NCBI RefSeq assembly: GCF_011174775.1
Contig: NZ_JAANHS010000003.1
Location: forward strand, 62,001-126,000
Direction: 5' to 3'
Length of the DNA: 64,000 nt
Origin: Rhodobacter calidifons
Lineage (GTDB): Bacteria > Pseudomonadota > Alphaproteobacteria > Rhodobacterales > Rhodobacteraceae
Below are positions 1 through 9,981 of this stretch, in pieces. Both the position numbers and the translations under genes were made by a program. Positions within the stretch are counted from its first letter, which is position 1. Every line of letters starts with the position of its first letter. The notes beneath the pieces were generated by a model. That model made no database searches. It was not told where the DNA came from and saw nothing but the letters and a program-made list of their open reading frames with translations.

Positions 1-1
1 G

Positions 2-427
2 ACGGCGGGCTCGGCGACGGCAGGCGCGGGCGGGGCGGAACTGGCAGTGGCAGAACAGCAGGACTTCGACCGGGCCAAGGAGGTGCTCGGTCAAGGTGAC
101 TTTCAAGGGGCTGCGGCGCTCTTTGCGACCTATGCCCAATCCTATCCTGGCGGGCCGCTGATCCCCGAGGCGCATTACCTGCGCGGCGAGGCGCTGTCGC
201 AGCTGGGCGACACCGGCAATGCGGCGCGGGCCTATCTGGATGCGTTTTCCGCAGCACCCGAGGGGCCCTTCGCGCCGGATGCGCTGCTGAAGCTGGGCGA
301 GGGGCTGGGCGCCCTGGGTCAGATCCCCGAGGCCTGCGTGACCCTAGCCGAGGTCGGTGCGCGCTTTCCCGGCAGCATGGCGGCCACCCAATCGACTGTG
401 GCGATGCAGGGGTTCGGGTGCCGGTAG
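2..427 (+). CDS. cpoB: CpoB/YbgF, Tol-Pal cell-division coordinator (C-terminal part)
   Basis: The frame is open from the first base, so this is the last ~141 residues of a longer protein cut by the window edge. It holds two or three TPR-like helical hairpins (for example around YLRGEALSQLGDTGNAARAY and the following DALLKLGEGLGALG), the usual C-terminal TPR part of CpoB/YbgF. Family knowledge: CpoB is periplasmic, binds TolA and couples outer-membrane constriction to septal peptidoglycan synthesis. Its stop overlaps the tilS GTG start by 10 bases. A different periplasmic TPR protein is possible because the N-terminal coiled coil is missing, but cpoB-tilS-ftsH is a familiar alphaproteobacterial order. 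Confidence 0.8.
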   Translation, partial: TAGSATAGAGGAELAVAEQQDFDRAKEVLGQGDFQGAAALFATYAQSYPGGPLIPEAHYLRGEALSQLGDTGNAARAYLDAFSAAPEGPFAPDALLKLGEGLGALGQIPEACVTLAEVGARFPGSMAATQSTVAMQGFGCR

Positions 428-1617
428 CGGCGGGCCGGCTGGTCGGGTTGATCCGGGACGGCTTGCCAGCGGGCGAAACGGTCGGGGTTGCGCTGTCGGG
501 CGGTGGAGATTCCACCGCCCTTCTGCATCTGTGCCTCGCGGCCGGGCTGAAGGTCGAGGCGGTGACGGTGGATCATGCCCTGCGCCCGGAAAGCGCGGCA
601 GAGGCGGCGGCGGTGGGGGCCGGGTGCCGTACGCTGGGGGTGCCGCATGAGGTGCTTCTCTGGGAGCATGGCCCGATCCGGGGCAACCTGATGGATCAGG
701 CGCGGCGGGCGCGCATGGGGCTGGTCGCGGACTGGGCGCGGGCGCGGGGGATCGGCGTGGTTGCGCTGGGCCACACGCGGGACGATCAGGCCGAGACGGT
801 GCTGATGGGGCTGTCCCGGGGGGCGGGTATCGACGGATTGTCCGGCATGCGGCGCGCATGGGACCAGGGGGGGATCCGGTTCCGCCGTCCGCTGCTTGCC
901 GCGGGACGCGAGGAACTGCGCGACTGGCTGCGGCAACGGCGGATCGGCTGGATCGACGATCCGACCAACGACAATGCGCGCTTCACGCGGGTGAGGGCCA
1001 GAAAGGCCCTTGCGGCCCTTGCGCCGCTGGGGATCACGGGCGCGCGGCTGGCCGAGGTGGCAGGACATCTCGCGCAGGTGCAAGAGGCGTTACGGGCGCA
1101 GGTCGCGGCCGCAGGCGCCCGGGTGGTCCGTCAGGCGGCCGGCGCGTTGCAGGTCTTGCCCGGCATCCATGAGGAACCGGCAGAGGTGCGGCGGCAATTG
1201 GTCGCGCAGGCCCTGCGATGGCTGACGGGGGCGGACTACGCCCCCAGGGCCGGAGAGTTGGAGCGGCTGATCGCGGCCATGGTGGAACCGCGGCAGGCCA
1301 CCCTCGCGGGGTGCCGGTTCAAGGACACATGGCTGATGCGCGAACCGCGTGCGGTGGGCGGGCCGGTGCCGGTGGGTCAGGTCTGGGACGGGCGCTGGCG
1401 CGTGACCGGGCCTGCGGGAGAGGTCCGCGCGCTGGGCGCTGCCGGGCTGCGCCAGGTGCCGGACTGGCGGGCGACGGGCCTGCCGCGCGAGGTTCTGCTG
1501 GTCACCCCGGCCATCTGGCGCGGTGCGGTGCTGGTATCGGCCCCGCTTGCCGGTCTGTCAGGGGGCGGACAGGCCGAACTTGTCCGACCGTTCCACCTTT
1601 TCGGACGAACGGATTGA
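418..1617 (+). CDS. tilS: tRNA(Ile)-lysidine synthetase TilS
   Basis: The protein of 399 residues converts C34 of the CAU-anticodon tRNA-Ile to lysidine using ATP and lysine, so that it reads AUA. The N-terminal PP-loop SGGGDS at residues 27-32 is the ATP pyrophosphatase signature, followed by DHALRPES and the GHTRDDQAETVLMGLSRG block typical of TilS. The C-terminal part is short and diverged, as in many alphaproteobacterial TilS proteins. The GTG start at 418 lies inside the end of cpoB, which suggests translational coupling, and ftsH follows about 85 bases downstream. Confidence 0.95.
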   Translation: MPVAAGRLVGLIRDGLPAGETVGVALSGGGDSTALLHLCLAAGLKVEAVTVDHALRPESAAEAAAVGAGCRTLGVPHEVLLWEHGPIRGNLMDQARRARMGLVADWARARGIGVVALGHTRDDQAETVLMGLSRGAGIDGLSGMRRAWDQGGIRFRRPLLAAGREELRDWLRQRRIGWIDDPTNDNARFTRVRARKALAALAPLGITGARLAEVAGHLAQVQEALRAQVAAAGARVVRQAAGALQVLPGIHEEPAEVRRQLVAQALRWLTGADYAPRAGELERLIAAMVEPRQATLAGCRFKDTWLMREPRAVGGPVPVGQVWDGRWRVTGPAGEVRALGAAGLRQVPDWRATGLPREVLLVTPAIWRGAVLVSAPLAGLSGGGQAELVRPFHLFGRTD

Positions 1618-1701
1618 ACCCCGCCCCCAAAAGTCTATCTTGTGGCCAAAGCCGCCTCGGCCCCATGGGGGGCACACGGCGCATACGGGAGATCCCTCAC
1701 C

Positions 1702-3627
<1,926 letters not shown>

Positions 3628-3662
3628 CCGCACCGCCCTTCGGGACGGGACAGACCGACAAG

Positions 3663-3690
3663 GGCCCCGCGTTCGCGGGGCCTTTTTCTT
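3663..3690 (+). terminator. Rho-independent terminator of ftsH
   Basis: An eight-pair GC stem (GGCCCCGC with GCGGGGCC, loop GTTC) is followed directly by TTTTTCTT. It lies 35 bases past the ftsH stop and before corA, so ftsH transcription should end here. Confidence 0.9.
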
Positions 3691-3738
3691 GTGATCAGGT
3701 GCCGATAGTCTTTGCGCCCGAACGGCAGGAGCGACGGC

Positions 3739-4716
3739 GTGATTACAGCATTTGTTTCCCAGGGCCAGAGACTGGCCCGGCTTGACCACACATTTCAGCA
3801 CCTGCGCGATGCGGTCTGGATCGACCTAGAGGCACCGACCGTGGCCGAGGAAGACGCGGTAGAGGCGGCCCTCGGGATCGACATTCCGACACGCGAGGAC
3901 ATGCAGGAAATCGAGGTCTCGTCCCGGATCTACCGCGAGGACGGCGCCCTGTTCCTGACCGCGCAGGTCGTGGCCACCAATGAAGATCGCGAGATCGAGA
4001 TCGGCCCCGTGACCTTTGTCGTCCTGCCCGACCGGCTGGTCAGCGTGCACTACCATCACCCCGGATCCTTCGAGTTCTTCGCCGAATGGGCCTCGCGCCA
4101 TGACACGCCGATCAGCTGCGGGGTCGATGCGCTGCTTGGTCTGCTGGAAGCGGTGGTGGACCGGCTTGCCGATATCCTGGAAGCCGAGGCCCGGCGCCAT
4201 GACAGCCTGTCCAAGGCCCTGTTCGCCAGGGATCGCACCAAGGGCAGCTCGGAAGACCTGTCGGACGTGCTCAACCGGATCGGCCAGGCCGAGGATGTGA
4301 ATGCGAAGGTGAACGAAAGCCTTGGCACCCTGGTCCGGCTGGCGGGCTATCTGACGGTGGACAAGGAAAATCACGCCTCGTTGCGCATGTCGCAGGCCAC
4401 GCGCACCCAGGCCAAGACGCTGCTTCAGGACATCCGGTCCTTGCGCGAGGTGACGGCGGCGCAGGCCGACAAGGTGCGCTTTCTTCTGGACGCAACGCTG
4501 GGGGTCATCAACATCCGGCAGTCCGATGTCATCAAGATCTTCTCGGTCGTGGCCTTCGTCTTCCTGCCCCCCACCCTGATCGCCAGCATCTACGGGATGA
4601 ACTTCGAACACATGCCGGAACTGTCCTGGACCTGGGGCTATCCGATGGCGCTGGGGATGATGGTGGTTTCGGCCGTGGTGCCCTGGTTGTTCTTCCGCTG
4701 GAAGAAGTGGCTGTGA
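3739..4716 (+). CDS. corA: CorA family magnesium/cobalt transporter
   Basis: Divalent cation channel protein of 325 residues. The GTG start at 3739 has AGGAG at 3727-3731 with a seven-base spacer; a TTG at 3712 without a ribosome site is less likely. A long soluble, helix-rich N-terminal region is followed by two C-terminal membrane segments. The family signature YGMNF sits at the end of the first, and the chain ends WKKWL after the second. The stop overlaps the next start by four bases (GTGA), so corA, tam and the MOSC gene form a coupled operon. ZntB-type zinc transporters share the GMN motif, so the ion is inferred from family only. Confidence 0.93.
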   Translation: MITAFVSQGQRLARLDHTFQHLRDAVWIDLEAPTVAEEDAVEAALGIDIPTREDMQEIEVSSRIYREDGALFLTAQVVATNEDREIEIGPVTFVVLPDRLVSVHYHHPGSFEFFAEWASRHDTPISCGVDALLGLLEAVVDRLADILEAEARRHDSLSKALFARDRTKGSSEDLSDVLNRIGQAEDVNAKVNESLGTLVRLAGYLTVDKENHASLRMSQATRTQAKTLLQDIRSLREVTAAQADKVRFLLDATLGVINIRQSDVIKIFSVVAFVFLPPTLIASIYGMNFEHMPELSWTWGYPMALGMMVVSAVVPWLFFRWKKWL

Positions 4717-5480
4717 CCGACTGGGAGCCGGCCCGCTACGCCGCCTATCGCGACCTGCGGCTGCGCCCCGCGCTGGACCTTCTGGCCCAGGTGCCGGACC
4801 TGCCGCGCGGCGAGATCGTGGACCTTGGCTGCGGCGACGGGGCGGTCGGTCCGGCGCTTCTGTCGCGCTATCCGGCGCGCAGCCTGGTGGGGGTGGACAG
4901 TTCGGACGCCATGCTGGCCAATGCCGCGCTCCGGCGCTGCTACGAGCGGCTGGACCTGGCAGACATCGTCGACTGGCAGCCCGACACGCCGCCCGCGCTG
5001 ATCTATGCCAACGCCGCGCTGAACTGGGTGCCGGACCATACCACGCTGATCCCGCGCCTTGCCGCGCAGCTCGCCCCGGGCGGGGTGCTGGCGGTGCAGA
5101 TGCCACGGCAGGGCGGCGCACGGTCGCACCGGATGCTGCGCGAGGTGGCCGAGACGCTGTTCCCTGACCGGATCAAGGTCGCCCCCTCTCCGGTCATGGC
5201 GGCCGGGGACTATGCGCGCCTGCTGCTGCCCCTGGGCCGGGTCAACGCCTGGAGCACGGATTACCTGCACATGCTTGACCCCGTGGCCGAGGGGCATCCC
5301 GTCCGCGCCTTCACCGAAAGCAGCGCGATGCGGCCCTATGTGAAGGACCTGACCCCCGACGAACGACGCGCCTTCGTTGCCGCCTATGACGAGATCCTGA
5401 CCTTCGCCTACCGCCCCCTGCCCGATGGCCGCGTTCTCTTCCCCTTCACCCGCATCTTCTTTGTTCTGGAGCGTTCCTGA
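4713..5480 (+). CDS. tam: Trans-aconitate 2-methyltransferase
   Basis: SAM-dependent class I methyltransferase that methylates trans-aconitate, a toxic by-product of the TCA cycle. The SAM site is the glycine loop VDLGCGDGAVG near residue 40, followed by the acidic VGVDSSDAML strand. The family-typical ANAALNWVPDH and AVQMPRQ blocks follow, and the C-terminal FPFTRIFFVLER is characteristic of Tam. The GTG at 4713 gives a four-base overlap with corA; another GTG two codons upstream (4707) is possible. Its stop overlaps the next ATG by one base. Confidence 0.9.
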   Translation: MTDWEPARYAAYRDLRLRPALDLLAQVPDLPRGEIVDLGCGDGAVGPALLSRYPARSLVGVDSSDAMLANAALRRCYERLDLADIVDWQPDTPPALIYANAALNWVPDHTTLIPRLAAQLAPGGVLAVQMPRQGGARSHRMLREVAETLFPDRIKVAPSPVMAAGDYARLLLPLGRVNAWSTDYLHMLDPVAEGHPVRAFTESSAMRPYVKDLTPDERRAFVAAYDEILTFAYRPLPDGRVLFPFTRIFFVLERS

Positions 5481-6064
5481 TGCCCGCGCTGATCCCCACT
5501 GACCATATCGCCCGCGTCGTCTGGCTGGGCTACCAGCCGGTGCCGGTCGAGAAACTGGTCATCACCTCTGCCCCGCTGGACGTGATGCCGCTGACCTTCG
5601 CGGGATATGAGGGAGAGGTACATGCCGGGCTGACGCGGCCCTCGTGCAGCCGGGTGATGAAGCAGCATCCGAAGGGCACCGAGATCCGCAACGTCCGCCA
5701 GCTCTGCGTGGTCAGCGCCGAGGAAATGGCCGAGGTCGCCGCCGACATGGGCCTGCCCGCGATGGACTATGCCTGGGTCGGGGCGTCCGTGGTGCTGGAG
5801 GGCATCCCCGACCTGACCCACCTGCCGCCCTCCAGCCGCTTGCAGGGGCCGGACGGGGTGACGCTGGTGGTGGACATGGAGAACCTGCCCTGCCAGGAGC
5901 CCGCCGTGACGATCGACAAGGCGCTTCCCGGCCAGGGCAAGGGCTTCAAGCGCGCGGCAGAGGGCAAGCGGGGCGTCACCGCCTGGGTCGAACGTGAAGG
6001 CACCCTGCGGCTGGGTGACGAGGTTCGGCTGCACATCCCCGCGCAACGGGCCTGGCGAGGGTAG
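5480..6064 (+). CDS. MOSC domain-containing protein
   Basis: 194-residue protein resembling stand-alone MOSC (molybdenum cofactor sulfurase C-terminal) proteins. It starts at an ATG overlapping the tam stop (TGATG). Visible features are the early GEVHAGLTRPSCSR stretch, RNVRQLCVVSAEEM, and the C-terminal GVTAWVEREGTLRLGDEVRLH, which matches the usual end of MOSC domains. MOSC proteins carry sulfur for metal-sulfur cluster delivery, but no substrate is known for this subgroup. A terminator-like hairpin follows. Confidence 0.8.
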   Translation: MPALIPTDHIARVVWLGYQPVPVEKLVITSAPLDVMPLTFAGYEGEVHAGLTRPSCSRVMKQHPKGTEIRNVRQLCVVSAEEMAEVAADMGLPAMDYAWVGASVVLEGIPDLTHLPPSSRLQGPDGVTLVVDMENLPCQEPAVTIDKALPGQGKGFKRAAEGKRGVTAWVEREGTLRLGDEVRLHIPAQRAWRG

Positions 6065-6077
6065 CCCGGACCCGCCC

Positions 6078-6115
6078 CCGGGGGTTTCACACCCCCGGAC
6101 CCCCGTGGAGTTTTT
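6078..6115 (+). terminator. Hairpin with T-run after the corA-tam-MOSC operon
   Basis: The stem CCGGGGG (6078-6084) pairs with CCCCCGG (6092-6098) around a TTTCACA loop. A TTTTT run lies 12 bases further on, after GTGGAG. It starts 14 bases past the MOSC stop. The spacing to the T-run is longer than in a textbook terminator, so efficiency is uncertain. The trailing GTGGAGTTTTTG resembles the GGAGTATTTGG element found elsewhere in the window. Confidence 0.55.
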
Positions 6116-6128
6116 GCGACATGGGCAA

Positions 6129-6151
6129 GGACAATTTGAATCGAATTGTCC
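6129..6151. repeat. Palindrome upstream of fhs
   Basis: Perfect eight-base arms GGACAATT and AATTGTCC surround a seven-base spacer, in an AT-richer patch 139 bases before the fhs start. It could be a hairpin of the double-hairpin type found elsewhere, or an operator for fhs. The sequence alone does not decide. Confidence 0.4.
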
Positions 6152-6289
6152 GGGTTTGCGGCGCGGGTTTCGCATCGGAAACGCGGGCTGGCGAATTTCG
6201 CGGGATTCAGGTCGGAAACCGGCCTTGGAACTGCCGATTGGCCCGGTATCACGTCGCAAACGGAACACTCTGCCCCCGGGGAGACGCAC

Positions 6290-7966
6290 ATGGCCTTCAA
6301 GACCGACATCGAGATTGCGCGCGAAGCGAAGAAGAAGCCGATCATGGAGATCGGGGCCAGGCTGGGCATTCCGTCCGAACACCTGCTGCCCTACGGCCAT
6401 GACAAGGCCAAGGTCAGCCAGGAGTTCATCAAGGGCCTTGCGGGCAAACCCGATGGCAAGCTGATCCTCGTCACCGCGATCAACCCGACGCCTGCGGGCG
6501 AAGGCAAGACCACCACCACCGTGGGTCTGGGCGATGGTCTGAACCGGATCGGCAAGAAGGCGGTGATCTGCATCCGCGAGGCCTCGCTTGGCCCGAACTT
6601 CGGGATGAAGGGCGGGGCCGCGGGCGGCGGCATGGCCCAGGTCGTGCCGATGGAGGAGATGAACCTTCACTTCACCGGCGACTTCCACGCGATCACATCC
6701 GCGCACAACCTGCTGGCCGCGATGATCGACAACCACATCTACTGGGGCAACGAGCTTGCCATCGACGAACGCCGCATCGTCTGGCGCCGGGTGATGGACA
6801 TGAACGATCGCGCGCTGCGCGACATCGTGGTGAACCTTGGCGGCGTCGCCAACGGCTTCCCGCGCCAGACGGGTTTTGACATCACCGTGGCCTCGGAAGT
6901 CATGGCGATCCTGTGCCTGTCGAACGACCTTGAGGACCTGCAAAAGCGGCTGGGCGACATCGTCGTTGCCTACACCCGCGAGAAGAAGCCGATCTACTGC
7001 CGCGACCTCAAGGCCGATGGCGCGATGACCGTTCTCCTCAAGGATGCGATGCAGCCGAACCTGGTGCAGACGCTGGAGAACAACCCGGCCTTCGTCCATG
7101 GCGGCCCCTTCGCGAACATCGCCCACGGCTGCAACAGCGTCATCGCGACCAGGACCGCGCTGAAGCTGGGGGACTATGTCGTCACCGAAGCCGGCTTCGG
7201 CGCGGACCTCGGCGCCGAGAAGTTCTTCGACATCAAGTGCCGCAAGGCGGGGCTGAAACCGGCGGCCGCCGTGATCGTGGCGACCGTCCGGGCAATGAAG
7301 ATGAACGGCGGCGTCGCCAAGGCCGACCTTGGCACCGAGAATGTCGAGGCGGTGAAGAAGGGCTGCCCGAACCTCGGCCGCCACATCGCCAATGTGAAGA
7401 GCTTCGGCGTCCCGGTCGTCGTGGCGATCAACCATTTCTACAGCGACACCGATGCGGAAATCGCCGCCGTGAAGGCCTATGTCGCCGAACAGGGGGCCGA
7501 GGCGATCCTCTGCAAGCATTGGGCGCTGGGCAGCGCGGGGATCGAGGATCTGGCGAACAAGGTCGTGCAACTGGCCGAATCCGGGGCTGCGAATTTCGCG
7601 CCGCTTTACCCCGACGAGATGCCGCTGTTCCAGAAGCTGCAAACCATCGCCAAGCGCATCTACCATGCCGACGACGTGATCGCCGACAAGTCGATCCGCG
7701 ACCAGTTGAAGGCCTGGGAAGCCGCCGGCTACGGCCATCTGCCGATCTGCGTGGCCAAGACCCAGTACTCCTTCACCACCGACCCGACCGTCCGCGGCGC
7801 CCCCACCGGCCACACGGTGCCGGTCCGCGAAGTGCGGCTGTCGGCAGGTGCCGGGTTCATTGTGGCGATCTGCGGCGAGATCATGACGATGCCGGGCCTG
7901 CCCAAGGTGCCCTCGGCCGAGGTGATCCGGCTGAACGATCAGGGCCAGGTCGAAGGGCTGTTCTGA
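6290..7966 (+). CDS. fhs: Formate-tetrahydrofolate ligase
   Basis: ATP-dependent ligase making 10-formyl-THF from formate and THF. The ATG at 6290 (558 residues, the usual size) has GGGGAGA just upstream; the frame stays open farther upstream but that part looks non-coding. The P-loop-like block [19 protein letters not shown] lies near residue 65, followed by the conserved [19 protein letters not shown]. The C-terminal half carries [18 protein letters not shown]. With the nearby folD it forms the cytoplasmic one-carbon module that interconverts formyl-, methenyl- and methylene-THF. Confidence 0.97.
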   Translation: MAFKTDIEIAREAKKKPIMEIGARLGIPSEHLLPYGHDKAKVSQEFIKGLAGKPDGKLILVTAINPTPAGEGKTTTTVGLGDGLNRIGKKAVICIREASLGPNFGMKGGAAGGGMAQVVPMEEMNLHFTGDFHAITSAHNLLAAMIDNHIYWGNELAIDERRIVWRRVMDMNDRALRDIVVNLGGVANGFPRQTGFDITVASEVMAILCLSNDLEDLQKRLGDIVVAYTREKKPIYCRDLKADGAMTVLLKDAMQPNLVQTLENNPAFVHGGPFANIAHGCNSVIATRTALKLGDYVVTEAGFGADLGAEKFFDIKCRKAGLKPAAAVIVATVRAMKMNGGVAKADLGTENVEAVKKGCPNLGRHIANVKSFGVPVVVAINHFYSDTDAEIAAVKAYVAEQGAEAILCKHWALGSAGIEDLANKVVQLAESGAANFAPLYPDEMPLFQKLQTIAKRIYHADDVIADKSIRDQLKAWEAAGYGHLPICVAKTQYSFTTDPTVRGAPTGHTVPVREVRLSAGAGFIVAICGEIMTMPGLPKVPSAEVIRLNDQGQVEGLF

Positions 7967-8029
7967 CGCGTTGCCCTTGGGCGGGCTTCCCCTTATCTCG
8001 GGGGCAGCCTTGGCCCAAGGGAGACGAAG

Positions 8030-8341
8030 ATGCGAAAGCCCGCCGACTGCACCACGATGGCCGAGATCCGGGCCGAGATCGACCGGCTGGACGAGGATCT
8101 CGTGCGCCTCTTTGCAGAGCGGGCGGCCTTCATCGACCGGGCCGCCGAGATCAAGGCCGAGGTGGATCTGCCGGCCCGGATCGAGGCTCGCGTCGAGGAA
8201 GTGGTGGGAAATGTGCGCCGCCACGCCGCCACCTACGGGCTGCCGCCCGATCTGGTGGAAAAGCTGTGGCGGCGGCTGATCGACTGGTCCATCGCGCGCG
8301 AGGAAAGCCGCCTCGGGCCGGACAGCTTGCGGAAGGGATGA
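8030..8341 (+). CDS. Chorismate mutase (AroQ class)
   Basis: Small all-helical enzyme of 103 residues that converts chorismate to prephenate. The pattern [30 protein letters not shown] is the first helix of AroQ mutases with its conserved Arg and Lys residues, and the C-terminal [14 protein letters not shown] fits the third. AAGGGAGACGAAG precedes the ATG. It lies 63 bases after fhs and four bases before folD, so it is probably co-transcribed with folate genes. An isochorismate-pyruvate lyase activity, seen in some close relatives, cannot be excluded. Confidence 0.88.
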   Translation: MRKPADCTTMAEIRAEIDRLDEDLVRLFAERAAFIDRAAEIKAEVDLPARIEARVEEVVGNVRRHAATYGLPPDLVEKLWRRLIDWSIAREESRLGPDSLRKG

Positions 8342-8345
8342 GGGA

Positions 8346-9236
8346 ATGACGGCCAAGGTGATCGACGGCAAGGCCTTTGCGGCCAGGGTGCGGGCGCAGG
8401 TTGCCGAGCATGTGGCGCGGCTGAAGGAAGAGAACGGGCTGACCCCCGGCCTCGCCGTTGTGCTGGTGGGCGAGGACCCGGCGAGCCAGGTCTATGTGCG
8501 GAACAAACATGCCTCGACGATCGAGGTCGGAATGGCATCCTTCGAACATCGGCTGGATGCCGCGACCAGCGAGGCCGAGCTTCTGGCGCTGATCGACCAG
8601 CTGAATGCCGACCCGAAGGTGCACGGGATTCTCGTGCAATTGCCGCTGCCGGGCCACCTGAACGCCGAGCTTGTCATCAACCGGATCAACCCGGCGAAGG
8701 ATGTGGACGGATTCCACATTTCGAACGTCGGCCTGCTGGGGACCGGGCAGAAGGCGATGGTGCCCTGCACGCCCCTGGGCTGTCTGATGATGCTGCGCGA
8801 TCACCATGGCAAGCTGTCGGGCCTGAATGCCGTGGTGGTGGGGCGGTCGAACATCGTGGGCAAGCCGATGGCGCAGCTTCTGCTGGGCGACAGCTGCACC
8901 GTGACCATCGCGCACAGCCGCACCCGGGACCTGGCCGAGGTCTGCCGCCGTGCCGACATTCTCGTGGCGGCCGTGGGTCGCCCCGAGATGATCACCGGCG
9001 ACATGGTGCGCCCGGGGGCGACGGTGATCGACGTGGGCATCAACCGGATCGAACGCGACGGCAAGGCGAAACTCGTCGGCGACGTGCATTATGAAAGCGC
9101 GGCGGCGGTGGCGGGGGCGATCACTCCGGTGCCCGGGGGCGTGGGGCCGATGACCATCGCCTGCCTGCTGGCCAATACGCTGACGGCCTGCTGCCGGGCC
9201 CATGGTCTGGCCGAGCCGGAGGGACTGACGGCATAG
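8346..9236 (+). CDS. folD: Bifunctional methylene-THF dehydrogenase / methenyl-THF cyclohydrolase
   Basis: 296-residue FolD that oxidises 5,10-methylene-THF with NADP and hydrolyses methenyl-THF to 10-formyl-THF. Conserved elements include YVRNKHAS with the catalytic Lys region, VQLPLP, PCTPLG, the NADP-binding [12 protein letters not shown], and the C-terminal [10 protein letters not shown]. It starts four bases after the chorismate mutase stop, in an apparent fhs / mutase / folD operon. It converges on pdeM, with only 18 bases between the stops, where a GTAGGGTGCGC element lies. Confidence 0.97.
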   Translation: MTAKVIDGKAFAARVRAQVAEHVARLKEENGLTPGLAVVLVGEDPASQVYVRNKHASTIEVGMASFEHRLDAATSEAELLALIDQLNADPKVHGILVQLPLPGHLNAELVINRINPAKDVDGFHISNVGLLGTGQKAMVPCTPLGCLMMLRDHHGKLSGLNAVVVGRSNIVGKPMAQLLLGDSCTVTIAHSRTRDLAEVCRRADILVAAVGRPEMITGDMVRPGATVIDVGINRIERDGKAKLVGDVHYESAAAVAGAITPVPGGVGPMTIACLLANTLTACCRAHGLAEPEGLTA

Positions 9237-9247
9237 CTCGCGCGGTC

Positions 9248-9258
9248 GCGCACCCTAC
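9248..9258 (-). repeat. GTAGGGTGCGC element between folD and pdeM
   Basis: On the minus strand this reads GTAGGGTGCGC, and its TAG is the stop codon of pdeM. The same 11-mer occurs on the minus strand after the 3-hydroxybutyryl-CoA dehydrogenase gene (44425-44435), and a degenerate version lies after etfA. All three are at the meeting point of convergent genes. Confidence 0.6.
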
Positions 9259-9902
9259 CGGGGCATCGGGATCGCCAGGGCGCGCGGGCCGGTCAGGATG
9301 GCCAGGGCGTCCCGGTCCATGAGCGCGGTGAGCGTGGCGTCATGCGACCGCAGGCCGCCGGTATAGACCCCGTAGGCGGGCAGGATCAGACGTTGGGCGT
9401 CGGCCAGGAAGCAGGGTCTCGACTGGCCTGCAAGTCGGGCCTTGGGATGGTAGTGACCTGAAATCTCTGCCGTTTCCTGCGGCTTGGCGATATGGCGGAA
9501 GGTGAAGGGGGCAAGGTGCACCTCGGCCCGGTGCGTGCCGCCGATCTCGATCGGCCCCGGGTCGTGGTTGCCGGTGATCCAGGTCCAGTCGCGCCCCGCC
9601 ATCAGCCGCGCCAGCCAGAGCCGCGCGCTGTCCTCGATCCGGTCAAACGCCGCAAGGTCGTCAAAGCTGTCGCCAAGGCAGATGACCGTTTCCGCCCCTG
9701 TCGCCTCCAGGTCGCGGTCCAGTTTCTCCAGCGTGGCCAGCGTCTCATAGGGCGGCAAGAGCGTGCCCCCGCGCCGGGCAAGGCGTTCGGACTTGCCCAG
9801 GTGCAGGTCGGAGACCGTCAGCAGCTTGCGGGCAGGCCAGAACAGGGCGCCGTTGGGCATCAGGTGCAGCGTTTCGCCGTGGAAGAAAAGCGCGTGGTGC
9901 AT
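9255..9902 (-). CDS. pdeM: Ligase-associated DNA damage response endonuclease PdeM
   Basis: Metallophosphoesterase-fold DNA endonuclease of 215 residues. The phosphoesterase motifs appear in order: SDLHLGKSERLARRG, CLGDSFDD, ITGNHDPG and the C-terminal SGHYHPKAR, all metal ligands. The start at 9902 (MHHALFFHGE) follows the family; an in-frame ATG 25 codons upstream is less typical. It lies just downstream of the ligase-associated helicase in the same direction, the usual partner order. In most relatives the cluster also has an ATP-dependent DNA ligase and a metallo-beta-lactamase-fold exonuclease, which are absent here. Confidence 0.9.
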   Translation of the reverse strand: MHHALFFHGETLHLMPNGALFWPARKLLTVSDLHLGKSERLARRGGTLLPPYETLATLEKLDRDLEATGAETVICLGDSFDDLAAFDRIEDSARLWLARLMAGRDWTWITGNHDPGPIEIGGTHRAEVHLAPFTFRHIAKPQETAEISGHYHPKARLAGQSRPCFLADAQRLILPAYGVYTGGLRSHDATLTALMDRDALAILTGPRALAIPMPR

Positions 9903-9945
9903 GGAGTGCTGGATGCCCCAGCGCCGCGCCTGTGGCAAGCGTTCT

Positions 9946-9966
9946 GCCTCCGGCGGGAGTATTTGG
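9946..9966. repeat. Copy of a 21-base GGCGGGAGTATTTGG element
   Basis: The 21 bases are the exact reverse complement of 59202-59222. The core reads GGCGGGAGTATTTGG. It lies between the helicase and pdeM genes. A weaker copy (GGCGGAAGTATTTCG) is at 37752-37766. Confidence 0.65.
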
Positions 9967-9981
9967 AAAAAGAGCAATGGC

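Noticed and set aside
1642-1701. Upstream TTG start for ftsH
   Set aside because: The extra 20 residues are Gly/Ala-rich and not family-like; the TTG at 1702 has a ribosome site and the family N-terminus.
5408-8371. Minus-strand open frame of about 990 codons
   Set aside because: It is antisense to the MOSC gene, fhs and chorismate mutase and has the same His/Arg/Gly-rich low-complexity composition.
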